This document shows positions 31,743-41,363 of a stretch of 64,000 nucleotides of DNA, piece by piece. This DNA comes from an uncultured Oscillospiraceae bacterium. GTDB taxonomy: Bacteria > Bacillota > Clostridia > Oscillospirales > Oscillospiraceae. The position numbers were made by a program, and so were the translations under genes. Under the pieces are notes generated by a model. That model searched no databases. It worked only from the letters and a program-made list of their open reading frames with translations, and was not told the DNA's origin. Each line of letters begins with the position of its first letter. Positions within the stretch are counted from its first letter, which is position 1. Location of the stretch: positions 1 through 64,000 of the forward strand of contig CANQXK010000012.1 in the NCBI GenBank assembly GCA_947627715.1. Reading direction: 5' to 3'.

Positions 31743-33694
31743 GCTCTCTTGAAGCTCCTGTCAAGCTGATTTTTCGTAAGCTCCAGGCTCACCGGCCGCC
31801 CGTGGGGGCAGTAGCGGACCTGGCCGGACAGCACCTTCCCGATCAGCCCCTCAAGCTCCGCAGGCTCCGTCCGTTTCCCCGCCTTGATGGCCGCCTTGCA
31901 GGCCACCGTGTGCAAAACATCGTCCCGCATGGCCTCCACATCGCGTTTCCCGCCGGTCTTCAGCTTCTCCGCGATCTCCTCCAGTGTCCCCTCCGGGTCG
32001 GTGAGGTCCATGTCGATGGGCGTCTGGCTCAGGGCCACGGTGCCGCCGCCGTAGTCGGAGATCAAAAAGCCCAGCTCCGACAAAACGCCCTCGTTCTCCA
32101 TGAGCACCCCGGCCGTCTCCGCGTCCAGCTCGCACACCACGGGGGTCAGGAGCATCTGGCCCGCGGCCTGGCGCTTCTGGCTTTTCAGCTTGTCGAAGAG
32201 GATCCTCTCGTGGGCCGCGTGCTTGTCGATGAGGAAGAGGCTGTCGCCCCGCTCCACAAGGATATACGTCCCCAGCGCCTCGCCCACGTACCGCCAGTCC
32301 CGCCCCATGGGGGCTTCCGGCGGCGAATCCGGCACGCGCCCCGCCGGCTCCGGGATCTCCATAAAGGTCTGGGCCTCGGCGACGGAATCCCGGAGGGTAA
32401 AGGCGTCCTCCAGCACCGTCTCGGCCTTTTTCGGCGTCTCCTCGCTGCCCACCCGGGCGGGGCGGATGGCGGTCTTGAAGCCCGCCCCTCCGGCGTATTC
32501 CGTTCGGAACGTGTCGGCGGTGACCCGCCTGTAGAACTCGTCCCCGCTCTTCACGTTGGCCCTGCCCACGACGAATCCGCCGGATACGGGGGGCTTTTTC
32601 GCCTCCTCCGGGGCGAACACCCTGTGGCCCGGAAGGTCTGCGGCCTGTACGCCGCCCCGCAGGGCGGTCTCGGTGCTCCGGGACAGCTCCAGCTCCTTGG
32701 GCTTCTCCTCCCGCTCCAGCGCCCCGCGCACGGCCCAGTAGACCGCGTCAAAGGCGGCCCGTTCGTCGGCAAAGCGCACCTCCATCTTCGTGGGATGGAC
32801 GTTCACATCCACGGCGGAGAGGCCCATATCCAGCTCGATGAGGCACACGGGGAAGCGCCCGGTGAACAGGGAATTTTTATACGCCTGCTCCACCGCCGCC
32901 TGTAAGAGCTTCGACTTGATGAACCGGCCGTTGATAAAGAAAAACTGCCAGGCCCGGTTGCCCCTCGCGGCGGCGGGCGTGGACACAAAGCCCGTGACGG
33001 CCACGCCGTTCACCCGGTTCTCCACCGGCAAAAGTCCCCTGGCAAACTCCCGGCCCAGGGTGCAGTAGGCGGCGGACTGGAGGTTCCCGTCCCCCGGCGT
33101 GTGGTACTCCTCCCGGCCCTCCCGGATGTACTTGATGGATACCTCCGGGTGGGAGAGGGCCAGGCGCACCACGGCGGTGGTCACCGCCGACCCCTCCGCC
33201 CTGTCGTTCTTCACGAATTTCTGGCGGGCGGGGGTGTTGTAGAAAAGGTCCCGCACATAGATGGTGGTCCCCGCCGGATGGCCCGCCGGGGCCTTGGCCT
33301 TTTTGACGCCGCCCTCCAGCACAAGGCGCGTGCCCTCGCCCGCGCCTTTTTCGCAGGTGATAAGCTCGACGCGGGAGACGCTGGCGATGGCGGCCAACGC
33401 CTCGCCCCGAAATCCCAGGGTGCCGATGGCCTCCAGGTCCCGCTCATTGCGCAGCTTCGACGTGGCGTGGCGCAGAAAGGCCGTCTCCACGTCCTCCCGC
33501 GCGATCCCGCAGCCGTCGTCCGTCACCCGTATCTCGCCCATTCCGCCGGAGCGGATCTCCACGGTGACGGCCCTGGCCCCCGCGTCGATGGCGTTTTCCA
33601 CCAGCTCCTTGACCACGGAGGCCGGCCTCTCCACCACCTCGCCGGCCGCGATAAGGTCGGCCAGGTGCGGAGGCATCTCATAAATCTTTGGCAT
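31739..33694 (-). CDS. mutL: DNA mismatch repair protein MutL
   Basis: The 651-residue protein has the GHKL ATPase motifs (VVKELVENAIDAGA, VTDDGCGI, TLGFRGEALAAIASV, GTTIYVRDLFYNTPAR). Its C-terminal domain has DKHAAHERILFDKL and GQVRYCPHGRP. These correspond to the endonuclease metal motifs of Gram-positive MutL, with the usual DQHA written DKHA here. The ATG 33694 after GCGAGGAGAGGTACAGT starts at the conserved MPKIYEMPPHLADLIAAGEV; the open frame beyond it is a shadow. Together with MutS it repairs replication errors. Confidence 0.95.
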   Translation of the reverse strand: MPKIYEMPPHLADLIAAGEVVERPASVVKELVENAIDAGARAVTVEIRSGGMGEIRVTDDGCGIAREDVETAFLRHATSKLRNERDLEAIGTLGFRGEALAAIASVSRVELITCEKGAGEGTRLVLEGGVKKAKAPAGHPAGTTIYVRDLFYNTPARQKFVKNDRAEGSAVTTAVVRLALSHPEVSIKYIREGREEYHTPGDGNLQSAAYCTLGREFARGLLPVENRVNGVAVTGFVSTPAAARGNRAWQFFFINGRFIKSKLLQAAVEQAYKNSLFTGRFPVCLIELDMGLSAVDVNVHPTKMEVRFADERAAFDAVYWAVRGALEREEKPKELELSRSTETALRGGVQAADLPGHRVFAPEEAKKPPVSGGFVVGRANVKSGDEFYRRVTADTFRTEYAGGAGFKTAIRPARVGSEETPKKAETVLEDAFTLRDSVAEAQTFMEIPEPAGRVPDSPPEAPMGRDWRYVGEALGTYILVERGDSLFLIDKHAAHERILFDKLKSQKRQAAGQMLLTPVVCELDAETAGVLMENEGVLSELGFLISDYGGGTVALSQTPIDMDLTDPEGTLEEIAEKLKTGGKRDVEAMRDDVLHTVACKAAIKAGKRTEPAELEGLIGKVLSGQVRYCPHGRPVSLELTKNQLDRSFKRA

Positions 33695-33723
33695 ACTGTA
33701 CCTCTCCTCGCGGGGCCGCAGGA

Positions 33724-34779
33724 TCAGCGGTAGATCCTGGGAAGCCCCTTCACGTTCACCGGGTCCACGTCCATGGTCACCACGTCCCCGACTCTGCACT
33801 GTACGTCCGTCACGTCCAGGACCGTGTGCATCATGCCCACCTCGCCCACGATCTTCAGCTTCGTGCCGCCCAGCTTCACGGTGGGCCGCTTCCTCCAGGA
33901 GCGGATCATATCCCATAGGCTCTGCCCCTGCTCGTGGCGGGTGACGGAGAAGCCGTGATAATATCCCACGGAGACCACGGCGAGCCTGGCGGGCTTTTTC
34001 AGCACCCGGTCGCCAACGCGGTGGCCCTTGGGGAACCAGCCGACCTCTTCAATGCCGGCCTCTATGTATCCCACCCTGGTAAGTCCCGGCGCCGCGTTCC
34101 CCGCGACACGCCCGGAGAAGGCCGTGCCCACCCGCACCGCGTCCAAAAGGTCAAAATCATAGGCGAACAGCGCCGCCGAGTCGCAGATGTGGGCAAGCCC
34201 CGTCTCAAAGCCCTGGTCGTGGAGCGCCGAGAGGACGGACTTGAATGCGTCCAACTGCTGGAGGGTGGTCTTCCGGCTCTTCCAGGACTGGGCGTAGCTG
34301 GAAAAGACGCCCACCACCGCCAGATTCGACATGAAGCGGTAGATGGAGGCGATCTTGTCGATCTCCGCGATGGTGAAGCCGTACCGCCCAAGGCCGGTGT
34401 CGATCTTGATCTGCACCTCCGCCACGGTCTTCTTGCTCTCGGCGATCCCGTTGACCGCCACCGCCGCCTCGTAGGACCCGACGGTGCAGACCACGTTGAG
34501 GTCGATAAGCTCCTCCAGCTCCTTCTCATCCGCGGTGGAGCGGAGCATCATCAGCGTCTCCTCGGTGAAGCCCGCCTCCCGCAGCGCCTCCGCGTCCCTG
34601 GGGTCGGAGACGGCAAAGCAGCGGATCCCCTCCTGGCGCAGGACCCGCGCCGTGGCGAGAAGCCCCAGCCCGAAGGCGTCCCCCGTGAGGTCCGCCCAGA
34701 TCTGCGCCCCCCTGGCCCGCGCCTTCACCGCGTCCAGGTTGGATTTGATGGCCTTTTTGTCGATGACAAGATTTTTCAT
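33724..34779 (-). CDS. Alanine racemase-like protein without the PLP lysine
   Basis: The 351-residue protein starts at ATG 34779 (MKNLVIDKKAIKSNLDAV) after AAGGAGAGAACCGTAT. It follows the fold of alanine racemase: IDTGLGRYGF, HICDSAALF, DAVRVGTAFSG, SVGYYHGF and GEVGMMHTVLDVT. However, the PLP-lysine motif VVKADAYGHG is replaced by ADLTGDAFGLG, so threonine 32 stands where the Schiff-base lysine should be. The VGYADG and RVCMDQ motifs are also altered. It is therefore unlikely to racemise alanine. It could bind PLP or an amino acid as a regulator. It reads divergently from miaB, just downstream of mutL's start. Confidence 0.75.
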   Translation of the reverse strand: MKNLVIDKKAIKSNLDAVKARARGAQIWADLTGDAFGLGLLATARVLRQEGIRCFAVSDPRDAEALREAGFTEETLMMLRSTADEKELEELIDLNVVCTVGSYEAAVAVNGIAESKKTVAEVQIKIDTGLGRYGFTIAEIDKIASIYRFMSNLAVVGVFSSYAQSWKSRKTTLQQLDAFKSVLSALHDQGFETGLAHICDSAALFAYDFDLLDAVRVGTAFSGRVAGNAAPGLTRVGYIEAGIEEVGWFPKGHRVGDRVLKKPARLAVVSVGYYHGFSVTRHEQGQSLWDMIRSWRKRPTVKLGGTKLKIVGEVGMMHTVLDVTDVQCRVGDVVTMDVDPVNVKGLPRIYR

Positions 34780-34886
34780 ATACGGTTCTCTCCTTACAGG
34801 GAGTACCCCTCCGTCCCGTGCCGCCCGCTTCCCATCAAGGCCGGGGCGGGAGGATCTTATTCGGAAATTATTATACACTATATCTC

Positions 34887-34915
34887 TTGTAAAATCCACT
34901 GGATTTTGTTAAAAT
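34887..34915 (+). promoter_or_regulatory. Promoter for miaB-mutS
   Basis: TTGTAA (34887-34892) and TAAAAT (34910-34915) are 17 bp apart with an extended -10 TGT. A small palindrome AAAATCC-ACT-GGATTTT lies within the spacer region. A TATAAT on the other strand (34870-34875) may serve the divergent racemase-like gene, but its -35 is poor. Confidence 0.6.
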
Positions 34916-34945
34916 ACGAATACAAATACAAATTACCCGGAGAGA

Positions 34946-36355
34946 ATGACCGTGAACACCAGGAGAATTGAGATCACTCAGGAACAGCTTGCCCGCCAGC
35001 GCGCCTTCATGGAGCGCGTATCGGGCTTAAACGCCCGGCGCGATACGCGCCCCCTGGCCCTTGTGGACACATACGGCTGCCAGCAGAACGAGGCGGACAG
35101 CGAAAAGCTTCGCGGGATGCTGAAGGTCATGGGCTACGACATGACCTCGGACGAGTACGCCGCAGACGTTATCGTCATCAACACCTGCGCCGTGCGCCAG
35201 CACGCCGAGCAGCGGGTCTTAGGCAATGTGGGCGCCCTCTCCCACACAAAGAAGGCCAAGCCCTCCCAGATCATCTGCCTGTGCGGCTGTATGATGCAGG
35301 AGGCAGGCATGGCGGACAGGATCAAGACCTCCTACCCCCATGTGCGCGTGGTCTTCGGCCCCCACGAGCTGTGGCGGTTCCCGGAGTTCCTTCTGTGCCA
35401 GCTGGAGGGCGGCAGGCGCGTCTTTGAGACCTCCCCCTCCGACGGCTGCGTCACCGAGGGGCTGCCCTCGGAGCGGGACAGCGCCGTCAAGGCGTGGCTG
35501 CCCGTGATGTACGGCTGCAACAACTTCTGCTCCTACTGCATCGTCCCCTATGTCCGCGGGCGGGAGCGGTCCCGCCGCGCCGAGGACGTGCTGGCGGAGG
35601 CCGAGGGGCTTGTCCGGGCCGGCTACCGGGACATCACCCTTCTGGGGCAGAACGTCAACTCCTACGGCAAGGACCTGCCCGATGGCGTCGATTTCTCCGA
35701 CCTCATCGCCAAAATCAACGACATCCCCGGCGATTTCCTCATCCGCTTCATGACCAGCCACCCCAAGGACGCGGGGGAGAAGCTCTTCTCCACCATGGCA
35801 AAATGCGAAAAGTGCGCCCGCCACATCCACCTGCCCTTCCAGTCCGGCTCTGACCGGGTCCTCTCCGCCATGAACCGGCGCTACACGCGGGAGGATTACC
35901 TGGCGCTTGTGCGGTCGGCCCGCGCGCATATGCCCGACGTCGTCCTCACCTCAGACGTGATCGTGGGCTTTCCCGGCGAGACGGAGGCGGAGTTTGAGGA
36001 GACCATGTCGCTGGTGGAGGAGGTGCGCTTCGACGCGCTCTTCACCTTCATCTTCTCCCCCCGCGCCGGGACCCCCGCCGCCTCCATGCCCGACCCCTTT
36101 ACCCGCGCCGACAAGCAGCGCCGCTTCGACCGGCTGGTGGAGCTTCAGACCCGCATCTCGGAGGAGAAGCACCGCGCCTATGTTGGCTCCAGCGTCCGCG
36201 TCTTAGTGGACGGACAGGAGGACGGCGTTCTCACCGCCCGCACCTCCGGCGGAAGGCTCGTCCGCCTCAGGGGAGATCAGAGCCTCATCGGAACATTTCA
36301 AACCGTCAGGATCACCGGCTCCAACACCTGGGCGCTGTCCGGCGAGCTGATCTGA
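34946..36355 (+). CDS. miaB: tRNA-2-methylthio-N6-dimethylallyladenosine synthase
   Basis: The 469-residue radical-SAM enzyme has an N-terminal UPF0004 domain with three cluster cysteines (DTYGCQQNEADSE, INTCAVR, CLCGCMMQ). The SAM motif MYGCNNFCSYCIVPYVRGRE lies near residue 190 and a TRAM domain is at the C-terminus. It methylthiolates A37 of tRNA. ATG 34946 or the GTG two codons later may be the start; GGAGAG is spaced better for the GTG. mutS follows after 50 bp, so the two are probably one unit. Confidence 0.95.
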   Translation: MTVNTRRIEITQEQLARQRAFMERVSGLNARRDTRPLALVDTYGCQQNEADSEKLRGMLKVMGYDMTSDEYAADVIVINTCAVRQHAEQRVLGNVGALSHTKKAKPSQIICLCGCMMQEAGMADRIKTSYPHVRVVFGPHELWRFPEFLLCQLEGGRRVFETSPSDGCVTEGLPSERDSAVKAWLPVMYGCNNFCSYCIVPYVRGRERSRRAEDVLAEAEGLVRAGYRDITLLGQNVNSYGKDLPDGVDFSDLIAKINDIPGDFLIRFMTSHPKDAGEKLFSTMAKCEKCARHIHLPFQSGSDRVLSAMNRRYTREDYLALVRSARAHMPDVVLTSDVIVGFPGETEAEFEETMSLVEEVRFDALFTFIFSPRAGTPAASMPDPFTRADKQRRFDRLVELQTRISEEKHRAYVGSSVRVLVDGQEDGVLTARTSGGRLVRLRGDQSLIGTFQTVRITGSNTWALSGELI

Positions 36356-36405
36356 CGGCCTTTGCGCGCAGCCGCGCCCACTACAGAGAAGAAAGAAGGC
36401 CCCCT

Positions 36406-39003
36406 ATGTCTGAACTGACCCCCATGAAGAAGCAGTACAACGCCATCAAGGCCCAGCACGGCGACTGCATCCTCTTCTTCCGCCTCGGCGACTTCTACGA
36501 GATGTTCGACGAGGACGCCCTCCTGGCCGCCCGCGAGCTGGACCTGACCCTCACCACCCGCGACCGGGGCAAGGACAAGGAGGATCAGACCCCCATGTGC
36601 GGCGTGCCGTACCACTCCTCGGAGGCATACATAGGCCGCCTCATCGCCCGCGGCTACAAGGTGGCCATCTGCGAGCAGTTAGAGGACCCCGCCCTGGCCA
36701 AGGGCCTTGTGGACCGGGACGTCATCCGCATCATCACCCCCGGCACGGCCACGGAGGCCTCCATGCTCAAGGAGGGCGCGGCCAACTACATCGGCTCTAT
36801 CTTCATCGACGACGCCGGGGCGGCGGTGTGCTTCTGCGACGTGTCCACCGGCGAGATCTGCGCCCGCTCCTTTGACGCGGGTTCCTCCGTGCGCATCATC
36901 AACGAGCTGGGCCGCTTCTCCCCCTCGGAGCTTGTGCTGAACAGCGGCGCGGCGGCCAGCCGCGACCTGACCGCGATCCTCAAGTCCTGGTTCCACGCCC
37001 TGACCCAGACGGCGGACGAGCGGTTTGAATACGCCGCCTGCGAGAGCTTGGTCTGCGCCCAGTTCGGCGCGGACTCCCTGGACGAGCTGGGCCTTGGCCG
37101 CGAGACGCAGGCCGTCCGCGCCGTGGGCGCGGTGCTCTCCTACGTCACCGAGACCCAGAAGGCCGACCTCTCCTACATCAACAAGCTGGACTTCTACTCC
37201 GACGGCCGCTTCATGGAGCTGGACCTGCAGACCCTCCGCAACATGGAGCTTCTTTACAATATGCGCACCCGCGAAAAGCGCGGGAGCCTCCTGTGGGTCA
37301 TGGACAAGACGAAGACCCCCATGGGGTCCCGCCTCATCCGCTCCTGGGTGGCCCGGCCCCTTCTGTCCCTGGCCCCCATCAGCCGGAGGCTGGCCGCCGT
37401 CAACGAGCTTTTCTCCGACAACGTCGCCCGGGGCGAGATCATAGACGGCCTCCGGGGCATCGGCGACATGGAGCGCATCATCGGCAAGACCGTCTACGGC
37501 ACCGTCAACTGCAAGGACCTTCTCTACCTTGCCTCCTCCATTGGCCGCCTCCCCGGCGTTCTCTCCCATTTGGAGCATATGTCCTCCCCCCTCATCCGGG
37601 AGATCCGGGACGCGGACCGTCTGGAGGACATCAAAAAGCAGATCGACGAGACCGTCTGCGACGATCCCCCGGTGTCCGTCCGGGAGGGCGGCATGATCCG
37701 CCCCGGCTTTGACCCGGAGGTGGACCGGCTCCGCTCCCTTCTCAGGGGCAGCAAGGGCGCGCTGGCCGACATCGAGGCCCGCGAGAAGGCCCGCACCGGC
37801 AAGAAGCTGCGGATAAGCTACAACAAGGTCTTCGGCTACTACATCGAGATCCCCCGGTCCCAGTCCGAGGACGTGCCGGAGGATTACATCCGCAAACAGA
37901 CCTTGGTGAACTGCGAACGCTTCGTCACCGAGGAGCTTAAAAATCTGGAGGAGGAGCTGCTCACCGCCAACGACCGCCTTGCGGAGCTGGAATTCAACCT
38001 CTTCTCCAAGCTGCGCGCCTCCATCGCCGGCAAGACGCTCCGCGTCCAGTCCACGGCCCAGGAGGTCGCCGCCCTCGACGTGCTCTGTTCCTTCGCCCAG
38101 TGCGCCTCGGACTACAACTGGTGTATGCCGGAGATGACCGCCCAGACCGGCATCGACATCGTGGACGGCCGCCACCCGGTGGTGGAGCTGACCCAGAAGG
38201 AGACTCTTTTCGTCCCCAACGACACCCACCTGTCCCCGTCCGGCGCGCGGACCGCTATCATCACCGGCCCCAATATGGCCGGTAAGTCCACCTATATGCG
38301 CCAGACGGCCCTCATTTGCCTCATGGCCCAGATCGGCTCCTTCGTCCCCGCCCGCTCGGCCACGCTGGGCGTGGTGGACCGGGTCTTCACCCGCATCGGG
38401 GCGTCGGACGACCTGTCCTCCGGGATGTCCACCTTCATGGTGGAGATGAGCGAGGTGGCCTCCATCCTGAAAAACGCCACCCCCCGCTCCCTCATCCTCC
38501 TGGACGAGATCGGCCGCGGCACCTCCACCTACGACGGCATGGCCATCGCCCGCGCCGTTTTGGAGCACTGCGCCGGGAAGAAGCAGCTGGGCGCGCTGAC
38601 CATGTTCGCCACCCACTACCACGAACTCACCGCCCTGGAGGGGCAGGTCCCCGGCGTGAAGAACTACAACATCTGCGCCAAGAAGCGGGGCGACGACATC
38701 ATCTTCCTGCGAAAGATCGTCCCCGGCGGCGCGGACGACAGCTACGGCGTGGAGGTGGCTAAGCTTGCCGGCGTGCCGGATTCCATCATCCGGCGGGCAA
38801 AGGCCGTCCTGGCGGAGCTCACCTCCGGCGGCCGCGCCCCCGCCCCCGCCGCCGCCAGCGCCCCGGCCTCCGATCAGATCACCCTCGGCTCCATGGCCTC
38901 GGACCAGGTGTCCGAGCTTCTCAGGAACCTTGACCTCAACACCATCACCGGCCTTGAGGCCCTGAATCTGCTCAACGAACTGAAAAAGAAGGTGACCCTA
39001 TGA
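36406..39003 (+). CDS. mutS: DNA mismatch repair protein MutS
   Basis: The 865-residue protein has the mismatch-binding Phe-x-Glu motif (FFRLGDFYEMF). The connector and clamp domains follow, then the ABC ATPase with Walker A TGPNMAGKSTYMRQ (near residue 621), SSGMSTFMVEM, Walker B LILLDEIGRGTSTYDG and the FATHYHEL histidine switch. Length and domain order are standard for MutS1. The stop overlaps the start of the CPBP protease gene (ATGA). Confidence 0.97.
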   Translation: MSELTPMKKQYNAIKAQHGDCILFFRLGDFYEMFDEDALLAARELDLTLTTRDRGKDKEDQTPMCGVPYHSSEAYIGRLIARGYKVAICEQLEDPALAKGLVDRDVIRIITPGTATEASMLKEGAANYIGSIFIDDAGAAVCFCDVSTGEICARSFDAGSSVRIINELGRFSPSELVLNSGAAASRDLTAILKSWFHALTQTADERFEYAACESLVCAQFGADSLDELGLGRETQAVRAVGAVLSYVTETQKADLSYINKLDFYSDGRFMELDLQTLRNMELLYNMRTREKRGSLLWVMDKTKTPMGSRLIRSWVARPLLSLAPISRRLAAVNELFSDNVARGEIIDGLRGIGDMERIIGKTVYGTVNCKDLLYLASSIGRLPGVLSHLEHMSSPLIREIRDADRLEDIKKQIDETVCDDPPVSVREGGMIRPGFDPEVDRLRSLLRGSKGALADIEAREKARTGKKLRISYNKVFGYYIEIPRSQSEDVPEDYIRKQTLVNCERFVTEELKNLEEELLTANDRLAELEFNLFSKLRASIAGKTLRVQSTAQEVAALDVLCSFAQCASDYNWCMPEMTAQTGIDIVDGRHPVVELTQKETLFVPNDTHLSPSGARTAIITGPNMAGKSTYMRQTALICLMAQIGSFVPARSATLGVVDRVFTRIGASDDLSSGMSTFMVEMSEVASILKNATPRSLILLDEIGRGTSTYDGMAIARAVLEHCAGKKQLGALTMFATHYHELTALEGQVPGVKNYNICAKKRGDDIIFLRKIVPGGADDSYGVEVAKLAGVPDSIIRRAKAVLAELTSGGRAPAPAAASAPASDQITLGSMASDQVSELLRNLDLNTITGLEALNLLNELKKKVTL

Positions 39004-39725
39004 CCGCCAAACGGCGCGCCGGAAACGGCTTTCCCTACCCCATGACCCAGGTGGAGCTTGTCCTGGGCTGGGTCTATGTGTTCGTGCATATGTTCGCCAT
39101 GACGTATATCCTCTCCGCCCTGAACGCCTACGTCTTCCCGCTGATGGGCTTCCAGCTCTCGTCGGTGTGGCTGAACCTCATCTATTACGCCGTGGGCTTC
39201 TTTTACCTGCTGGGCTTCCTCTTCCACTATCTCCGGGAGTCCTTCGCGGATATGTGCGGCAATTTCCTGAACACCGTCATCGCGGTCCTGGTGGGCTTCA
39301 TCGCCTACGTGCTTCTCTTTAACTTGGTGAGCTTCGGCCTGGACTTCTTCCTGGACGACCTCACCAACCCCAACTCCGCCGCCGTCAACGCCACCGCCAA
39401 GCTGAACCCCAACACCATGCTGGTGATCGGCGTGCTCCTGGCCCCCGTGGTGGAGGAGACCCTGTTCCGGGGCGTGGTCTTCGGCTCCCTCCGGCGCAAA
39501 AACGCCATCCTCGCCTACGCCGTCTCCACCCTTCTCTTCGCCGTCTATCACCTGTGGAGCTACCTCGTCTACGACTTCCATCCCTCGCTCTTCCTCTACC
39601 TTCTCCAGTACCTCCCCGCCGGCCTCGCCCTGGGCTGGGCCTACGACTACTCCAAGACCCTCTACGCCCCCATTTTCCTCCATATGGTGATCAACTACGT
39701 GGTCATCTCGGTCCAGATCGGCTGA
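39000..39725 (+). CDS. CPBP-family intramembrane metalloprotease
   Basis: The 241-residue protein has six or seven hydrophobic helices and the CPBP (ABI) motifs: VVEETLFRGVVFGSLRRK (EExxxR) and FAVYHLW (second metal-binding helix), with HMVINY at the end. These Rce1-like enzymes may process membrane peptides or confer bacteriocin immunity. It is coupled to mutS by a 4-bp overlap, which may be incidental. A group of unrelated orphan genes of different composition follows. Confidence 0.85.
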   Translation: MTAKRRAGNGFPYPMTQVELVLGWVYVFVHMFAMTYILSALNAYVFPLMGFQLSSVWLNLIYYAVGFFYLLGFLFHYLRESFADMCGNFLNTVIAVLVGFIAYVLLFNLVSFGLDFFLDDLTNPNSAAVNATAKLNPNTMLVIGVLLAPVVEETLFRGVVFGSLRRKNAILAYAVSTLLFAVYHLWSYLVYDFHPSLFLYLLQYLPAGLALGWAYDYSKTLYAPIFLHMVINYVVISVQIG

Positions 39726-39911
39726 CCCCGCCCCAAAGCCCAGCTGCCTCATGTATTATTTTTGATAACTATGAACATCTTTTTCTTGTATTTTTTATTA
39801 TCACGTGCGTCTCCGTGGCAAATATCGTCCTGGCAAAGTTGCAGCTGAAATTAACATTGGGACAATATATTGTAAAAGCGTTCATTATATATTGCGTGGA
39901 GGCGGTATTTG

Positions 39912-40358
39912 ATGCGCCAAAATGATGTCCAGGGGCAGGGAGACGAACAATCGGAAAATGCGCTCCGGGGCCAGATGGAAAAGCTTCAAAAACAGCAAAA
40001 GATTTGTATAACGGCGCAAATCGTGTTGGCAGTGTTGTCAATCGTGTTGTTCTGGCTGGCTGTTATTTTGCTGTTTGTCCATGCGGCAATAGCCATCTTT
40101 TTCGGATGGATCCTAAGCGCCAGGGCATCCGCCCTTGCCGCGAAGGAATACCCCTATGTGCCTTACCCCGTAAGTTCTATTGGAGGGGGCAGCAGCCGTG
40201 ACAAGCTCTTCATCGCCGAAGCGAAACGCAATGGCGATTCCCTGACGGCTAAAATCATCGCGTTTCGGTATCGTTCTTTTGCCCTTTTCTTTGGGGGTAC
40301 TCTTGGGAATATTATTATGTGGATACTGCTGGTGCTCGTGGGAAAGGTTCTTGAGTGA
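39912..40358 (+). CDS. Small membrane protein of unknown function
   Basis: The 148-residue protein starts at ATG 39912 after GTGGAGGCGGTATTTG. It has a polar amino end (RQNDVQGQGDEQSEN), a hydrophobic hairpin of two helices (about residues 32-72) and a last helix (FGGTLGNIIMWILLVLVGKV). No family is recognised. It opens a four-gene patch of lower GC, and its stop overlaps the next gene's GTG, suggesting co-translation. Confidence 0.55.
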   Translation: MRQNDVQGQGDEQSENALRGQMEKLQKQQKICITAQIVLAVLSIVLFWLAVILLFVHAAIAIFFGWILSARASALAAKEYPYVPYPVSSIGGGSSRDKLFIAEAKRNGDSLTAKIIAFRYRSFALFFGGTLGNIIMWILLVLVGKVLE

Positions 40359-40687
40359 TTTTTTCAGCCGACAAATTCGTGAAACCGGGTGATCCTATGG
40401 ATATGAGAGAACAAATAATTTTACTGCTCCATTCCTATGTTCAAGGGAAATATGACTTCCCCACATTCTGCGATGTGTTCAGCTCATTATATTATACGTC
40501 AGGCGGGTATAAGCTTTTCGGAGAGGGCGACAGGGAAAACCTCGATCAAATCGGGGCCGCTGTGGAACGGTTTTCGCCCTCATCAGACGATCTCCGGCGC
40601 TACCCCAAAACGTATTACTCTGAGCGGCAGGCCAGAGAGATCGTCGATAACATCCTGCCGCGCCTAAGCTTCCTGGGCACGATTTAG
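40355..40687 (+). CDS. Small acidic protein of unknown function, immunity-protein-like
   Basis: The frame opens with a GTG at 40355 overlapping the previous stop (GTGA); an ATG at 40397 (MDMREQIILLLHSYV) is an alternative giving 96 residues. The peptide YVQGKYDFPTFCDVFSSLYY resembles the short helical proteins that act as immunity factors to nuclease bacteriocins or polymorphic toxins, but this is a weak impression. No toxin gene is present nearby. Confidence 0.5.
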   Translation: MIFSADKFVKPGDPMDMREQIILLLHSYVQGKYDFPTFCDVFSSLYYTSGGYKLFGEGDRENLDQIGAAVERFSPSSDDLRRYPKTYYSERQAREIVDNILPRLSFLGTI

Positions 40688-40734
40688 GGGAAGTCTTTGT
40701 CTGTGGCCTGAGCGGCTGATGGGAGATGAGAATC

Positions 40735-41244
40735 ATGTCGTTTGAAATCAATATTATCTCCGTGGCGCAAGAACAGCCCGTCAATTTTTTGGGCAATTCC
40801 CGCGTGCAGCTGCGCAGCGAACTCACGTGCGGAGATGTTATGAGGTATTATAAAATATGGCCTGTTTTTTGTAATACCCGCGGAATATTATATGACATTG
40901 TGGTTGAAGACGAATCCGGGCTTTCCTGGTCATTTCCAATTTGCGACAGCGACTTTTCACATAAGGCGCCCGCTAATATTCCTTCCTATATACCCGATGA
41001 TGCGGCCTATAATTTGACGCCGCTGATAATCAAAAATGATTTTATTGGTGACGTGAAGTCAATCATACACCTGCTTATTAAATCCTCGCCTGTTAAGACG
41101 ATATTATTTCAGACGCGCTACCAGGACGGAGATTTTGAAGTTATCCAGGGGACGTATTGCGAGACAGATTTTCTTGAAAAGCTGCAGCAGGGAGAATTAA
41201 TGTTTAATGTATGCTATGTCGTTACTGACGCCGCCCCCCTATAA
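40735..41244 (+). CDS. Hypothetical protein in the orphan gene patch
   Basis: The 169-residue protein starts at ATG 40735 (MSFEINIISV) after GGGAGATGAGAATC; an in-frame ATG lies three codons upstream. It is predicted soluble, alternating beta strands with few charged helices (YYKIWPVFCNTRGILYDIVV). No known domain is recognised. It shares strand and AT-richer composition with the genes on both sides, so it probably came with them. Confidence 0.5.
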   Translation: MSFEINIISVAQEQPVNFLGNSRVQLRSELTCGDVMRYYKIWPVFCNTRGILYDIVVEDESGLSWSFPICDSDFSHKAPANIPSYIPDDAAYNLTPLIIKNDFIGDVKSIIHLLIKSSPVKTILFQTRYQDGDFEVIQGTYCETDFLEKLQQGELMFNVCYVVTDAAPL

Positions 41245-41363
41245 GACGGCTGCGGCGGCATGATCTGTGCGCATATGCGGAGCAAAGACATCGGTGAGGC
41301 AGCGGCGCCGCCCATCGGTTCCAGCGGCGCGGCGTTTATTCCCATGCTTTAAAGGAGTAAAAA

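Noticed and set aside
36679-38622. 647-codon minus-strand frame opposite mutS
   Set aside because: Low-complexity shadow frame; mutS is unmistakable on the plus strand.
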